Source: Verrucomicrobiota bacterium (lineage in GTDB: Bacteria > Verrucomicrobiota > Verrucomicrobiia > Opitutales > Intestinicryptomonadaceae). Taken from it: 64,000 bases of DNA. The stretch is taken from NCBI GenBank assembly GCA_023450935.1, contig JAEXGH010000012.1, forward strand, positions 36,542 to 100,541, read 5' to 3'. A program made the position numbers and the translations under genes. Of the stretch, positions 1 through 7,861 are shown one piece after another (position 1 is the stretch's first letter; every line of letters starts with the position of its first letter). The notes below the pieces were generated by a model, which made no database searches, was not told the origin of the DNA, and saw only the letters and a list, made by a program, of their open reading frames with translations.

Positions 1-1
1 T

Positions 2-283
2 CCCATCTGCCCGCATACGCTTTCCAACAGAAGCCTCGTATTAAGCTACGGGACGCTCGTAAAGCTTATGTGCGTAAGCGGCGAAAGCGCGCTGATTGCC
101 GACGGCGTCCAAGTGGCGACAATGTACAAGGGGTCGGAATTGGAGCTTTATATGCCGCCGTGCACGGTGAAATTTATGCGGAAGCGCGGGCATTCGCATT
201 TCGGAATTTTGCGAAGCAAACTCGGCTGGGCAGACGACCCGCGCGAAATCGAGACGAAACTGCGCGCCCACAAACCCCGCTAA
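2..283 (+). CDS. nadK: NAD kinase, C-terminal part (5' end outside window)
   Basis: The reading frame is open from the window edge and ends in TAA at 281-283. It begins with PICPHTLSNRSLV, which matches the conserved C-terminal signature of NAD kinases (ATP + NAD to NADP). The following residues (ADGVQVATMYKGSELEL) fit the beta-sandwich of the family, where the substrate-binding Asp-Gly lies. About 93 residues are present; the family is usually 260-300 aa, so the catalytic GGDGT motif should lie upstream. The same-strand order with the next three genes suggests an operon. The identification rests on the signature alone but is strong. Confidence 0.9.
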   Translation, partial: PICPHTLSNRSLVLSYGTLVKLMCVSGESALIADGVQVATMYKGSELELYMPPCTVKFMRKRGHSHFGILRSKLGWADDPREIETKLRAHKPR

Positions 284-344
284 CGCGTTCCGCCGCAGCT
301 TCGCCCGCCCGTGCCGCCCAAGAAAAATTTTGACGAAAAACCAG

Positions 345-770
345 ATGGACAAAGAAAATAAACCCGTTCGGCCGCCGCGCTCGGAAGCGCTCGCGTTTTG
401 GGTATCGTTTGCGGCTATCGAGCTGTTTTTGCTTTCAAACGCCGCCGCCTTTTTGCGCGCGATGTTGTCGGCGCGGGATTTCTCCGCGGATTTTTTCCGC
501 TCGCCCGAAAGAATTTCGCAGGGCGTGGACGTTCTGCTTTTTTTAGCTTTTCTCACGCCGCTTAAGCCGTTCGAATTTTTCCAGTTCAAGGCGTTCGCCT
601 GCGCGGGTTTTTTCGGCTATTTGGCGTATTGCGACGGCGGCGGCGTTTTTGCGCCCGTTGCGGTGTGGCTGTGCGCGGGACTTCTTACGCGGCGTCTGCC
701 CGTGTGGTTTGCGGCGGTTGTTGCCGTGTTTGCGGTGTGCGCAAATGCTGTTTTAAATTTCGGCGCGTAG
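345..770 (+). CDS. small hydrophobic membrane protein, unknown function
   Basis: A 141-aa protein if the ATG at 345 is used; a TTG at 330 in the same frame is possible. After a basic, proline-containing N-terminus (KENKPVRPPR) there are about four or five hydrophobic segments, e.g. around LAFWVSFAAIELFLL, VDVLLFLAFLTPL, FGYLAYCDGG and VWFAAVVAVFAVCANAVL, so it is very likely an inner-membrane protein. I do not recognise a family. It sits 61 bases after the NAD kinase stop and 28 bases before the YihY-like gene, so it is probably co-transcribed with both. Confidence 0.6.
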   Translation: MDKENKPVRPPRSEALAFWVSFAAIELFLLSNAAAFLRAMLSARDFSADFFRSPERISQGVDVLLFLAFLTPLKPFEFFQFKAFACAGFFGYLAYCDGGGVFAPVAVWLCAGLLTRRLPVWFAAVVAVFAVCANAVLNFGA

Positions 771-798
771 GCGTTGTTGTAAAAGAAAGGTTCGGAGT

Positions 799-2316
799 AT
801 GTCGGTTGTTGATAAAATCAGGAACTTTGCGGGAGACCTGTGGAAGGTGCAGGTCAATCAGGAGCGCAGGGTGCGCGGAATGCTGATTGTTGCGGCGCGC
901 ATTTTGGTCACCGTAGTAATGGGAATAGCCAAAAAGCGCGTGCTTGTGCAGGCGTCGTCGCTTTCATACGCAACACTGCTTGCCGTAGGCCCGATTCTCG
1001 CGATAACCGTTATGTTCTCGAGCGCGTTTTTCAAGGACAAGGACGACCGTTTCGTATACGACAACATTATGGCGGCCGCAACGTTCGTCCTGCCCGCCTT
1101 CAATGAAATGATAAAGGAGAGCGAGGACGCACCGACCCAGCCCGCGCCTACCGCCGGAGCGGGTCAGCCGGCCGAGTCAGGCCCGAATGCCGCGCGGGCG
1201 GACTCCGCAAAACGTCCCGCCGCCGCGCCGCCTGCGCTCGTTGCGCAGACCGCCGGCGTTTCGACCGAATCCGCGCATGGGAAAATAAAAGTCAATCCCA
1301 GAATTTACGAGTTTATTGAAAACGTGTCGAAGTCGAGCGTAAAGGGCGGAATGTTCGGCGTTATTGCAATGCTTTTTACCTGTCTTTTGCTGTTCATAAA
1401 TATGGAAAGCGCGTTCAACTACATTTGGGGCGTTTCCAAGGGGCGCAACTGGATAAACAGGGTTGTGTTTTATTTCGTAATGGTCTTTTTCGGTTCGGTC
1501 GGCTCCATTTTTGCCGCGGCGTTGTTTGCGACCCCCGTGATTGCGCGCGCCTTCGGCGACATCGTTTTCATACGCGACTATATCCACTGGCTTAGCTACG
1601 GCTTCGGCGCGGCGATAATGGCTGTCGTGCTTTCGTGTTTTTACAAATTCATTCCGTTTACAAACGTATCGTGGCGTTCGGCGATAGCGGGCGGCGTCAT
1701 AATAACGCTGCTTCTTTTGCTCAACAACAAGGCATCGTTTCTATACATCGCCTACATTGCAAAACAGGAAAGCCTTTACGGATACTTGGCGATTGTCGCG
1801 GTCGCGATGTTCAGCCTGTATATTTTCTGGGCGGTGCTGCTTTCGGGGGGGCTCATTGCCTACTCCATACAGTTTGTCGGGTTTTTCGACGACGACCAAA
1901 CTTGGAATAAAATCGGCGACCGCACAAAGCGTATGTGCGCCCTCGCCGTCTTCTGCGAAGTCTCCAAGGAATTCTACGCGCGCGGTTCGGGCTGCGGCAC
2001 GCTCGACCAACTTTCCTCGAAGCTCAAACTCCCCAAAGTTATGCTTTCGGTATGCGTGAAATGGCTTGCGGAAAAAGATTTGATCTGCCTTGTTGAAAAC
2101 CCCGACGACAGAGCGCACGACACCATAAAACCGTCCCTGCCGCCCGACTCAATCACGGTGGCCGAGTTTATGAGAATCCTCTCCGAATATCCTTCGGACA
2201 AGTCGGTAAACGAAAGGCTTTCGGGCTACGAAAACGCCGTCAACCTCACCCTTTCCGCGCTATACGAACTTTCTTCACACGAAGTTTTCTCGAAAAAAAT
2301 CAAGGACATAATGTAG
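799..2316 (+). CDS. YihY/BrkB-family inner-membrane protein with C-terminal winged-helix-like region
   Basis: 505 aa. A GGAG ribosome-binding site lies just before the ATG. Several long hydrophobic segments (around residues 60-75, 190-205, 225-250, 270-290, 305-320, 335-365) and the stretch QASSLSYATLLAVGPIL match YihY/BrkB proteins, historically misnamed RNase BN. Residues about 110-165 form an Ala/Pro/Gln-rich loop inserted between the first and second hydrophobic blocks. The last 130 residues are soluble and resemble a winged-helix domain (LDQLSSKLKLPKVMLSVCV), as in longer members. The molecular function of the family is not settled; membrane location is clear. The stop lies one base before pdxH. 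Confidence 0.85.
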   Translation: MSVVDKIRNFAGDLWKVQVNQERRVRGMLIVAARILVTVVMGIAKKRVLVQASSLSYATLLAVGPILAITVMFSSAFFKDKDDRFVYDNIMAAATFVLPAFNEMIKESEDAPTQPAPTAGAGQPAESGPNAARADSAKRPAAAPPALVAQTAGVSTESAHGKIKVNPRIYEFIENVSKSSVKGGMFGVIAMLFTCLLLFINMESAFNYIWGVSKGRNWINRVVFYFVMVFFGSVGSIFAAALFATPVIARAFGDIVFIRDYIHWLSYGFGAAIMAVVLSCFYKFIPFTNVSWRSAIAGGVIITLLLLLNNKASFLYIAYIAKQESLYGYLAIVAVAMFSLYIFWAVLLSGGLIAYSIQFVGFFDDDQTWNKIGDRTKRMCALAVFCEVSKEFYARGSGCGTLDQLSSKLKLPKVMLSVCVKWLAEKDLICLVENPDDRAHDTIKPSLPPDSITVAEFMRILSEYPSDKSVNERLSGYENAVNLTLSALYELSSHEVFSKKIKDIM

Positions 2317-2317
2317 T

Positions 2318-2959
2318 ATGGATTTGTTCGAATTCAGAAACGAATACCTCAGGGGCGGGTTGGAGCGAAACATGCTTTCCGACAACCCCTACGAGCAGTT
2401 CAAACAGTGGTTCGACCACGCTGTAGAATGCAAAGTTAAAGAGCCGAACGCCATGGCGGTTTCCACCGTTTCCGCCGACGGCGCGCCCTCGAGCCGCGTA
2501 GTGCTGCTTAAAATGTGGGACGAGCGCGGTTTCGTGTTTTTTACAAACTACAAAAGCCAAAAGGCGCGAGATTTGGAGGGCAACAAAAACATCTGCGCTC
2601 TGTTTGCGTGGCTCGATTTGGAGCGGCAACTGCGCATTGAGGGCACGGCAGAAAAAATCCCGACGGCGGAATCGCTGCGCTACTTCATTTCGCGTCCGTT
2701 CGGAAGCCGTCTGGGCGCGTGGGTCTCGCACCAAAGTTCGATAATTTCGTCGCGCAGCCTGCTTGAAATGCAATTCGCAAAGATGAAGCGGAAATTCGCC
2801 GACGGCGAAGTTCCGCTCCCCGACTTCTGGGGCGGAATAAGAATAGTCCCCAAGCGTTTCGAATTCTGGCAGGGGCGCGAAAACCGCCTGCACGACCGCT
2901 TCGCCTACGAAAAATCTCCCGACGGGAAGGCATGGGCAATCTCCCGCCTCGCCCCCTAA
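2318..2959 (+). CDS. pdxH: pyridoxamine/pyridoxine 5'-phosphate oxidase
   Basis: 213 aa, the usual length. PdxH oxidises pyridoxine 5'-phosphate or pyridoxamine 5'-phosphate to pyridoxal 5'-phosphate with FMN and O2. Visible family features are PSSRVVLLKMWDERGFVFFT and NYKSQKARDLEGN in the FMN-binding half, and the C-terminal FWQGRENRLHDRF block, which holds substrate-contacting Arg and His. ATG follows the preceding stop after one base, implying translational coupling. An O2-using enzyme in a genome with class III RNR suggests tolerance of low oxygen or use of another acceptor (inference). The stop abuts a palindromic repeat element. Confidence 0.95.
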   Translation: MDLFEFRNEYLRGGLERNMLSDNPYEQFKQWFDHAVECKVKEPNAMAVSTVSADGAPSSRVVLLKMWDERGFVFFTNYKSQKARDLEGNKNICALFAWLDLERQLRIEGTAEKIPTAESLRYFISRPFGSRLGAWVSHQSSIISSRSLLEMQFAKMKRKFADGEVPLPDFWGGIRIVPKRFEFWQGRENRLHDRFAYEKSPDGKAWAISRLAP

Positions 2960-2960
2960 T

Positions 2961-3196
2961 TTTTTATAATTCCTAAAGCGGCGGCGATTGAACTTTGTTC
3001 AATACGCCTTTGCTTGGGGATTAAAGTTTTTTAAGCCACCACAAGAAAAGCTCTCGGGCATCATTTGGTTTGACGAATTTTTAAATCAAAAAAAGCGGAA
3101 CATTTGTTCCGCTTTAACTATAAACAACAACTTTAACTACTAAGCAAAGGCGAATTGGCTTTTGCCAATCGCCGCCGCTTTCGAAAAGTTAAAAAA
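2961..3196. repeat. palindromic interspersed element, copy 1 (long terminal inverted repeats)
   Basis: About 236 bp between two convergent genes. The left arm reads TTTTTTATAATTCCTAAAGC and continues as GGCGGCGATTGAACTTTG then TTCAATACGCCTTTGCTT; the reverse complement of the right arm reads TTTTTTAACTTTTCGAAAGC and continues GGCGGCGATTGGC, AAAAGCCAATTCGCCTTTGC. The arms match over roughly 60-75 bases. Each arm carries its own hairpin (ATTGAAC/GTTCAAT left, ATTGGC/GCCAAT right). A further perfect hairpin (AAAGCGGAAC/GTTCCGCTTT) lies at 3091-3114. It probably also terminates transcription from both sides. Related copies occur near 37.6, 39.6, 57.4 and 63.8 kb. Confidence 0.75.
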
Positions 3197-3206
3197 CGCG
3201 CTTTTT

Positions 3207-4937
3207 TTACAAGAGTTTTTGGATAATGGGGGAGATAAACGCCTCCATTTTCTTGTAGCAGGCGGAGGTCGGGTGAACGCCGTCGCCGGAGTCGGCTGGG
3301 GTCAAACCTCCATTCCCGTCGTCGAGTAGCGAATAGTAGTCGGCGTATGCGATGCCGTTTTTAGAGGCGTAGTCCTTGAGCATTGCGTTGATTTTTTTGA
3401 TGCTTTCCACCGACTTTATCACGGGACGCCAGCGGTATTTCGCGGCGGGCAAGACCGAGCAAATTACGGGCTTGACGCCGTTTGCTTTTGCGATTTCGCA
3501 CATGGAAACTATGTTGCCTACAACGTCGTCTTCGGAGATGTAGCCGCGGTTGCGGGCAACATCGTTCGTGCCCGCGAGAATCACGACAACTTTCGGGTTC
3601 AGCTCAAGCACATCCTTGCGGAAACGCACAAGCATTTGCGATGTCACCTGTCCGGAAATGCCTCTGCCCAGATAGTTGTTTGCCTTGAAAAAGTCGGGGC
3701 GCAACCTCGCCCAGTTGTCGGTTATGCTGTCGCCCATAAATACCACAAGCGGCTTTTGGGCGAGCTTCTTGTTGTCCGCGCCGTAACGCCAGAAGTTGGC
3801 TTCGTCGGCATTGAACCTGTCGTCGAGCGAATCAATCGTCCACGGCCGCACAACCTTTTTGGGCTCCAGATCCGCAACCCAGATGTTGCGAAATTGAACG
3901 GGATCGCGGTGGTCTTGGAGAGTTATACGCACGGGCGCGTTGGAGGGCTTGAACTTGTGGACGTTGAGTTTCGGAATAGCCGTGCCGTAATATGCGGGAG
4001 TGTCGCGCTGAACGACTACGCCGTTGAGAATTACTGTAAACTTGGCGGGTTCTACACACTTGCCGTCGGTAATTACGGGCGGGGTGTAGATGATGTCGTA
4101 TGTCTGCCAAGAGCCTGCGGGAAGCGAAGCGTTCGTGTGGGGAGGAGTCTGGCGGTATATCGCCCCGCAGTTGTCCCACGCGCCCTCCGTTCCGAAAGAG
4201 TCGAGAATCTGGATTTCGTAAGGGCCGAAGAATACGCCCGAATTCGATTTTTGCTGGTTGTTTTTTTCATACATCGCGGGCAACTTGAACTCCAAGTGCA
4301 GCCTGCATTTGCCGAACGCCTGCTTTGTGGCGATGTTCGAGGGGAAACGCTTGCCGTCGGGGCGTTTGGCGTCGGTTTTGATAGTCATGACGCCGTCTTT
4401 TACAATCCAGTTGAACGGGCGCGATTTGTCGGCCGCCATCTCCCACTTGTCGGCGGGATTCGTGTTTTCGTCGAAAAGGACTACCGCGCCTTTCGGGGGC
4501 TTCTGTCCCATTCTGGGCGAGACGTATTCGTAGCGGGGCAAATCCATTTTGATGTCCCTGCCGCGGTGCTTGCCCGCCGCCCTGACGCCCCCGGGCGTGA
4601 TTTCGCCCCTGAGCGAAAGGGCATCGGCATTGACTGAAAACTCTATTTTGCCGTCCTTTTCTACGAGGTTGTCGGCAACGGCGGTAGTTTCGGCGCGGGA
4701 AAGAATGCCCGTTAGAAGCTTCAGCCTGTATTTCGCGCCGACGCCCCTGAAGATCTCGGCGTATATTTCGGGATACATATCAACGGGATACCAGCCCGTT
4801 ATCTGTTTGCCGTCGGCGAAAGTTATCCTGCCCTTGTAAAAACCCTCGAACTTGTCGAAGCCATCGGTTTTCGCGAACGCAGAAAGGCACAACAATGCCG
4901 CCGAAGCCGCAAAAATTAGTTTTGTCAGTTTTCTCAT
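3207..4937 (-). CDS. secreted DUF1080 (3-keto-disaccharide hydrolase-like) and SGNH/GDSL hydrolase fusion
   Basis: 576 aa starting at the ATG complementary to 4935-4937; the frame stays open upstream, but this start gives a clean signal peptide (MRKLTKLIFAASAALLCLSA FA) preceded by GGAAAAAG. Residues about 145-365 resemble DUF1080/LamG-like sugar-active domains (GVFFGPYEIQILDSFG, WQTYDIIYTPP). Residues about 385-576 are an SGNH hydrolase: block I FMGDSITDNW, block II Gly in GRGISGQ, block III LAGTNDVARN, and catalytic DGVHPT near the end. It probably removes acyl groups from, and binds or cleaves, a glycan outside the cytoplasm. The substrate is unknown. The fusion could act as one polysaccharide-processing enzyme. 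Confidence 0.85.
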   Translation of the reverse strand: MRKLTKLIFAASAALLCLSAFAKTDGFDKFEGFYKGRITFADGKQITGWYPVDMYPEIYAEIFRGVGAKYRLKLLTGILSRAETTAVADNLVEKDGKIEFSVNADALSLRGEITPGGVRAAGKHRGRDIKMDLPRYEYVSPRMGQKPPKGAVVLFDENTNPADKWEMAADKSRPFNWIVKDGVMTIKTDAKRPDGKRFPSNIATKQAFGKCRLHLEFKLPAMYEKNNQQKSNSGVFFGPYEIQILDSFGTEGAWDNCGAIYRQTPPHTNASLPAGSWQTYDIIYTPPVITDGKCVEPAKFTVILNGVVVQRDTPAYYGTAIPKLNVHKFKPSNAPVRITLQDHRDPVQFRNIWVADLEPKKVVRPWTIDSLDDRFNADEANFWRYGADNKKLAQKPLVVFMGDSITDNWARLRPDFFKANNYLGRGISGQVTSQMLVRFRKDVLELNPKVVVILAGTNDVARNRGYISEDDVVGNIVSMCEIAKANGVKPVICSVLPAAKYRWRPVIKSVESIKKINAMLKDYASKNGIAYADYYSLLDDGNGGLTPADSGDGVHPTSACYKKMEAFISPIIQKLL

Positions 4938-5099
4938 ATCTTTTTCCAATTTTTCTGTTTTAGGTGAAAAGCCCGCCGAAAGCAAAATGCGTCGAACGGA
5001 CAATTTCAGGATACAAACACTCATGGCGGGATAAATCAAACAAATTCGTTTGACTTGCACACGGCAAAAATAATACTCGGAGCAAACATAAAAACAGCA
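4938..5099. promoter_or_regulatory. divergent intergenic region, putative promoters
   Basis: 162 bases separate the divergent DUF1080-SGNH gene and the ATP-grasp gene. On + a TTGACT at 5050-5055 is followed after 16 bases by AATACT, the same -10-like string seen before glnS and followed here, as there, by CGGA. On - a TTGATT with TTGTAT 17 bases downstream is possible. No operator or riboswitch is evident. Assignments are by eye. Confidence 0.35.
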
Positions 5100-6584
5100 A
5101 TGCAAACTGTAATTGTAGTCCGCGACCCGAAACATTTCGAAATTCCGAACGCGGAGATTGTCTCGCCCCGCCAATACATAACCGACCCGAAATTCGCCAA
5201 GCTCGGCGCGTATAAAGTGGTCAATATGTGCAACGCCTTCAAATACCAAAATATGGGATATTACGTATCGTTGCTGGCGCGGGCGCGCGGGCACAACCCC
5301 GAGCCGTCGGTTAAAACAATTATGGACGTGCGCTCCAAACGCATGCCAAAGCTGATGGCGGGCGAAATTTCGGCGGCGGCGGACAGGTCGCTTAAAAAGT
5401 GCCAAAAGCGCGCCGTAAAATTCAACGCCTATTTCGGGAAGACGCCGCACGAACACTGCGCAAAACTTGCGCGAAAACTTTTCAAACTCTTCCAAACGCC
5501 CGTTTTTAAAGCGGAGTTTACAAAGGGGAAAAAGAACTGGAAACTAAAGCGCATTGCCCCCGTTTCGGCGGACGACATCGACGAAGACGAACGCGGATTC
5601 GCCGCCGCGGCAACCGCAGAATACATAGCCCACAAACACAAAATACGCGACGCGCTCAACGACGGCCGCTACTCAATGGCGATTTTGGTGGACGAAGACG
5701 AAGAGTTGCCGCCCTCCAACAAACGCGCCCTTGAGCGTTTTGCAAAGGCTGCGGCAAACGTCGGCTTCTACTGCGAATTCATCACGCGCGACGATTTCCA
5801 GCGCATAGGCGAATTCGACGCGCTTTTTATCCGCGCGACTACGAACGTAGACAGCTACTCATACGCCTTTGCGCGCGCCGCCGAAGCCGAGGGGCTGGCG
5901 GTCGTAGACGACCCCAACTCCATAATCCGCTGCGCAAACAAAGTCTTTCAGGCGGAACAGGCGGCCATCAGGAAAATTCCGACGCCAAAAACACTCATCG
6001 TCCACAAGGGCAACGCCGACGCGATAGAGAAAACGCTTTCGTTTCCCGTCGTTTTAAAGCAGCCCGACAGCCAATTCTCGCAGGGCGTCTACAAGGCGGA
6101 AAACAGCAAAAGGCTCGGTGCCATTTTGGCGAAACTGCTCAAACGCTCTGACCTGCTCATAGCGCAGGAATACGTCCCGACCGACTTCGACTGGCGCGTG
6201 GGGATTTTCGACAAAAAGCCGATTTTTGTCTGCAAGTATTACATGGCGAAATCGCACTGGCAGATTGTCAACAAAGACAACCACAACGACGAAGGCTCCT
6301 TCGAAACGCTATCAGTGGAGGACGCGCCCGAAAGGGTTCTGGAAATAGCCCTGAAAACCGCCAATTTGGTGGGCGACGGGCTTTACGGAGTCGACATAAA
6401 GCAGACTTCCGACGGCCGCACGCTGCTGGTGGAAATAAACGACAACCCCAACATAGACGCGGGCATTGAAGACAAAGTTGCGGGCGCGTCGCTTTACGAA
6501 GAAATTATGCGCGGCTTCATGGAGCGCGTGGAAAAAATCAGAAACAACGCCTCGATGAAAAAAATCAAAAACAAACATGCCTAA
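5100..6584 (+). CDS. RimK-like ATP-grasp ligase with RLAN-type N-terminal domain
   Basis: 494 aa from ATG 5100; the frame is open to a TTG at 5055 but MQTVIVVRDPKHF looks like the true N-terminus. Residues about 1-150 fit the RimK-like ATP-grasp N-terminal (RLAN) domain, and about 290-480 the ATP-grasp fold: nucleotide-binding LIAQEYVPTDFDWRVGIF and the metal-binding EINDNPNID near the C-terminus. ATP-grasp enzymes of this branch form amide or peptide bonds on small molecules or protein termini. The 3' end overlaps a GNAT acetyltransferase gene by 8 bases, so the two products probably act together. The substrate cannot be read from sequence. Confidence 0.85.
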   Translation: MQTVIVVRDPKHFEIPNAEIVSPRQYITDPKFAKLGAYKVVNMCNAFKYQNMGYYVSLLARARGHNPEPSVKTIMDVRSKRMPKLMAGEISAAADRSLKKCQKRAVKFNAYFGKTPHEHCAKLARKLFKLFQTPVFKAEFTKGKKNWKLKRIAPVSADDIDEDERGFAAAATAEYIAHKHKIRDALNDGRYSMAILVDEDEELPPSNKRALERFAKAAANVGFYCEFITRDDFQRIGEFDALFIRATTNVDSYSYAFARAAEAEGLAVVDDPNSIIRCANKVFQAEQAAIRKIPTPKTLIVHKGNADAIEKTLSFPVVLKQPDSQFSQGVYKAENSKRLGAILAKLLKRSDLLIAQEYVPTDFDWRVGIFDKKPIFVCKYYMAKSHWQIVNKDNHNDEGSFETLSVEDAPERVLEIALKTANLVGDGLYGVDIKQTSDGRTLLVEINDNPNIDAGIEDKVAGASLYEEIMRGFMERVEKIRNNASMKKIKNKHA

Positions 6585-7092
6585 TAAATTTATGGCAAAA
6601 ATAACATTCAGAAAAACCCCGCGAGCGGGCGACGAAAAACTCGTCAGAAAAATAATGGAGTCTACAAAATTCTTCGAAGCCGTTTTCGACGAACTCGACA
6701 ACGGCGAGGCAGAGATGCGCGAAATAATAGCCGCGCCCGACGGCGAACAAAAAGTCATTTTCATAGAGGCGGACGGCGTTGCGCAGGGCTTTTGCATTTT
6801 CGGGCGCGAAAGCTGCTGCGACGCGCTCGTATACATAAGCTGGGTGTGCGTCAACAACGCGCTGCGCGGGCACGGGCTGGGGCGCAAACTTATAGACGAA
6901 GTGCTCTCCGACTGCTGGAAAGCGGGCGCGCGAAAAGTGCTTTTGCAAACGTCGGGACGCCCGCAATACCTGCCCACGCGCATTTTTTACGAAAAACTCG
7001 GCTTCCGCAAGGAGGCCGAGATTTCCGACTACTACACCGAAGGCGAACCATCGGTTTTCTATTCAATATACAACCCCGCGCGCAAGGGCTAA
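6577..7092 (+). CDS. GNAT-family N-acetyltransferase coupled to the ATP-grasp gene
   Basis: 171 aa from ATG 6577 (an ATG at 6592 would remove five residues). The acetyl-CoA-binding motif A is visible as VCVNNALRGHGLGRKLIDE (R/Q-x-x-G-x-G/A type), followed by FYEKLGFRKEAEI, the typical motif B end of GNAT enzymes. The start codon lies inside the end of the ATP-grasp gene (ATGCCTAA), which indicates translational coupling. RLAN/ATP-grasp and GNAT neighbours have been described as amidoligase-type modification systems, usually with a papain-like peptidase; no peptidase gene is present here. The stop overlaps the stop of the convergent thioesterase. Confidence 0.85.
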   Translation: MPNKFMAKITFRKTPRAGDEKLVRKIMESTKFFEAVFDELDNGEAEMREIIAAPDGEQKVIFIEADGVAQGFCIFGRESCCDALVYISWVCVNNALRGHGLGRKLIDEVLSDCWKAGARKVLLQTSGRPQYLPTRIFYEKLGFRKEAEISDYYTEGEPSVFYSIYNPARKG

Positions 7093-7472
7093 ATGGACTT
7101 TTTGTAGATTAGCCTTCCGCGAAAAACGGCGAAGATTTTTTCGCGCGCGGAATCGGTTATAACCACTTTATAGACGCCCGATTTCCCGTTTTCCGCATCG
7201 GCCGAGGCTACGGCCACGACGCTTGTCCCCGCGGGAACGGGATCGATGTAGTCGATTGATGCTCCCGAACTTATTGCAAGGCGTTCGGGCGTGTTAGCTG
7301 CAAGCGCGGAGGCGTAGTCGCACAGGGAAAAGAGAAAGCCCCCGTGGGCAATCCCGACCCCGTTGAGCGTTTCGGGCGAAATTTCTGCCGAAACCTCGGC
7401 ATACCCCGCCCGCTGCACGAGCGGCTTGAATGCCAATGTGCGCGCGAATTTGTCGCTGTCGGTGTTCGTCAT
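7089..7472 (-). CDS. PaaI-type hotdog thioesterase
   Basis: 127 aa. The hotdog signature NGVGIAHGGFLFSLCDYA (HGG-F-x8-D type) is clear, and the length is normal for PaaI-like acyl-CoA thioesterases, which hydrolyse aryl- or hydroxyphenylacetyl-CoA and release stalled CoA esters. It is the last gene of the iorA-iorB-paaK-ACT operon; its ATG overlaps the ACT gene stop (ATGA). With PaaK making arylacetyl-CoA, a thioesterase that clears it fits well (inference). Its end overlaps the convergent GNAT gene by four bases, with no room for a terminator. Confidence 0.85.
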   Translation of the reverse strand: MTNTDSDKFARTLAFKPLVQRAGYAEVSAEISPETLNGVGIAHGGFLFSLCDYASALAANTPERLAISSGASIDYIDPVPAGTSVVAVASADAENGKSGVYKVVITDSAREKIFAVFRGRLIYKKSI

Positions 7473-7858
7473 TGGGCCAAAATCCTCTCAGCGGCGTCGA
7501 TGTCCTTGAACGACATAACCATCACGGGGCGCGTTCCGTTGGGCTTTGTCATTGCATACATATACTCCACGTTCACGCCGGCGGCACGCGTCTTTTTAAG
7601 CAGTTCCGACAGCGCGCCGGGGGTGTCGGAAACTTCGACCGCCAAAACGTCCACTTTCTTCGGCGTAAAGCCCGCCGCCTTGAGGGCGGCAATGCCCGCG
7701 TCAACGTCTTTGACAATCATTCTTACAATGCCGTGGTCGCCGTTTTCGGTGATTGTGATTGTCTCCAAATTCACGCCCGCGCGCGAGAGCGACTCGCAAA
7801 GGCTTTCGAGCCTTCCGGGGGTGTTTTCGAGAAAAACCGATATTTGATGTGCGCGCAT
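7469..7858 (-). CDS. tandem ACT-domain protein
   Basis: 129 aa made of two ACT-like repeats of about 65 residues: the first from QISVFLENTPGRLESLCESL, the second from VDVLAVEVSDTPGALSELL. ACT domains bind amino acids and regulate the enzymes beside them. A stand-alone two-ACT protein next to paaK and iorAB is a common arrangement, and a role in sensing aromatic or branched amino acids is plausible (inference). It lies 3 bases downstream of paaK and overlaps the thioesterase by 4 bases. Confidence 0.85.
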   Translation of the reverse strand: MRAHQISVFLENTPGRLESLCESLSRAGVNLETITITENGDHGIVRMIVKDVDAGIAALKAAGFTPKKVDVLAVEVSDTPGALSELLKKTRAAGVNVEYMYAMTKPNGTRPVMVMSFKDIDAAERILAQ

Positions 7859-7861
7859 AGC

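Noticed and set aside
4938..5495. 186-residue N-terminal extension of the DUF1080-SGNH gene
   Set aside because: The extension runs through the divergent ATP-grasp gene and would hide the clear signal peptide starting at 4937.
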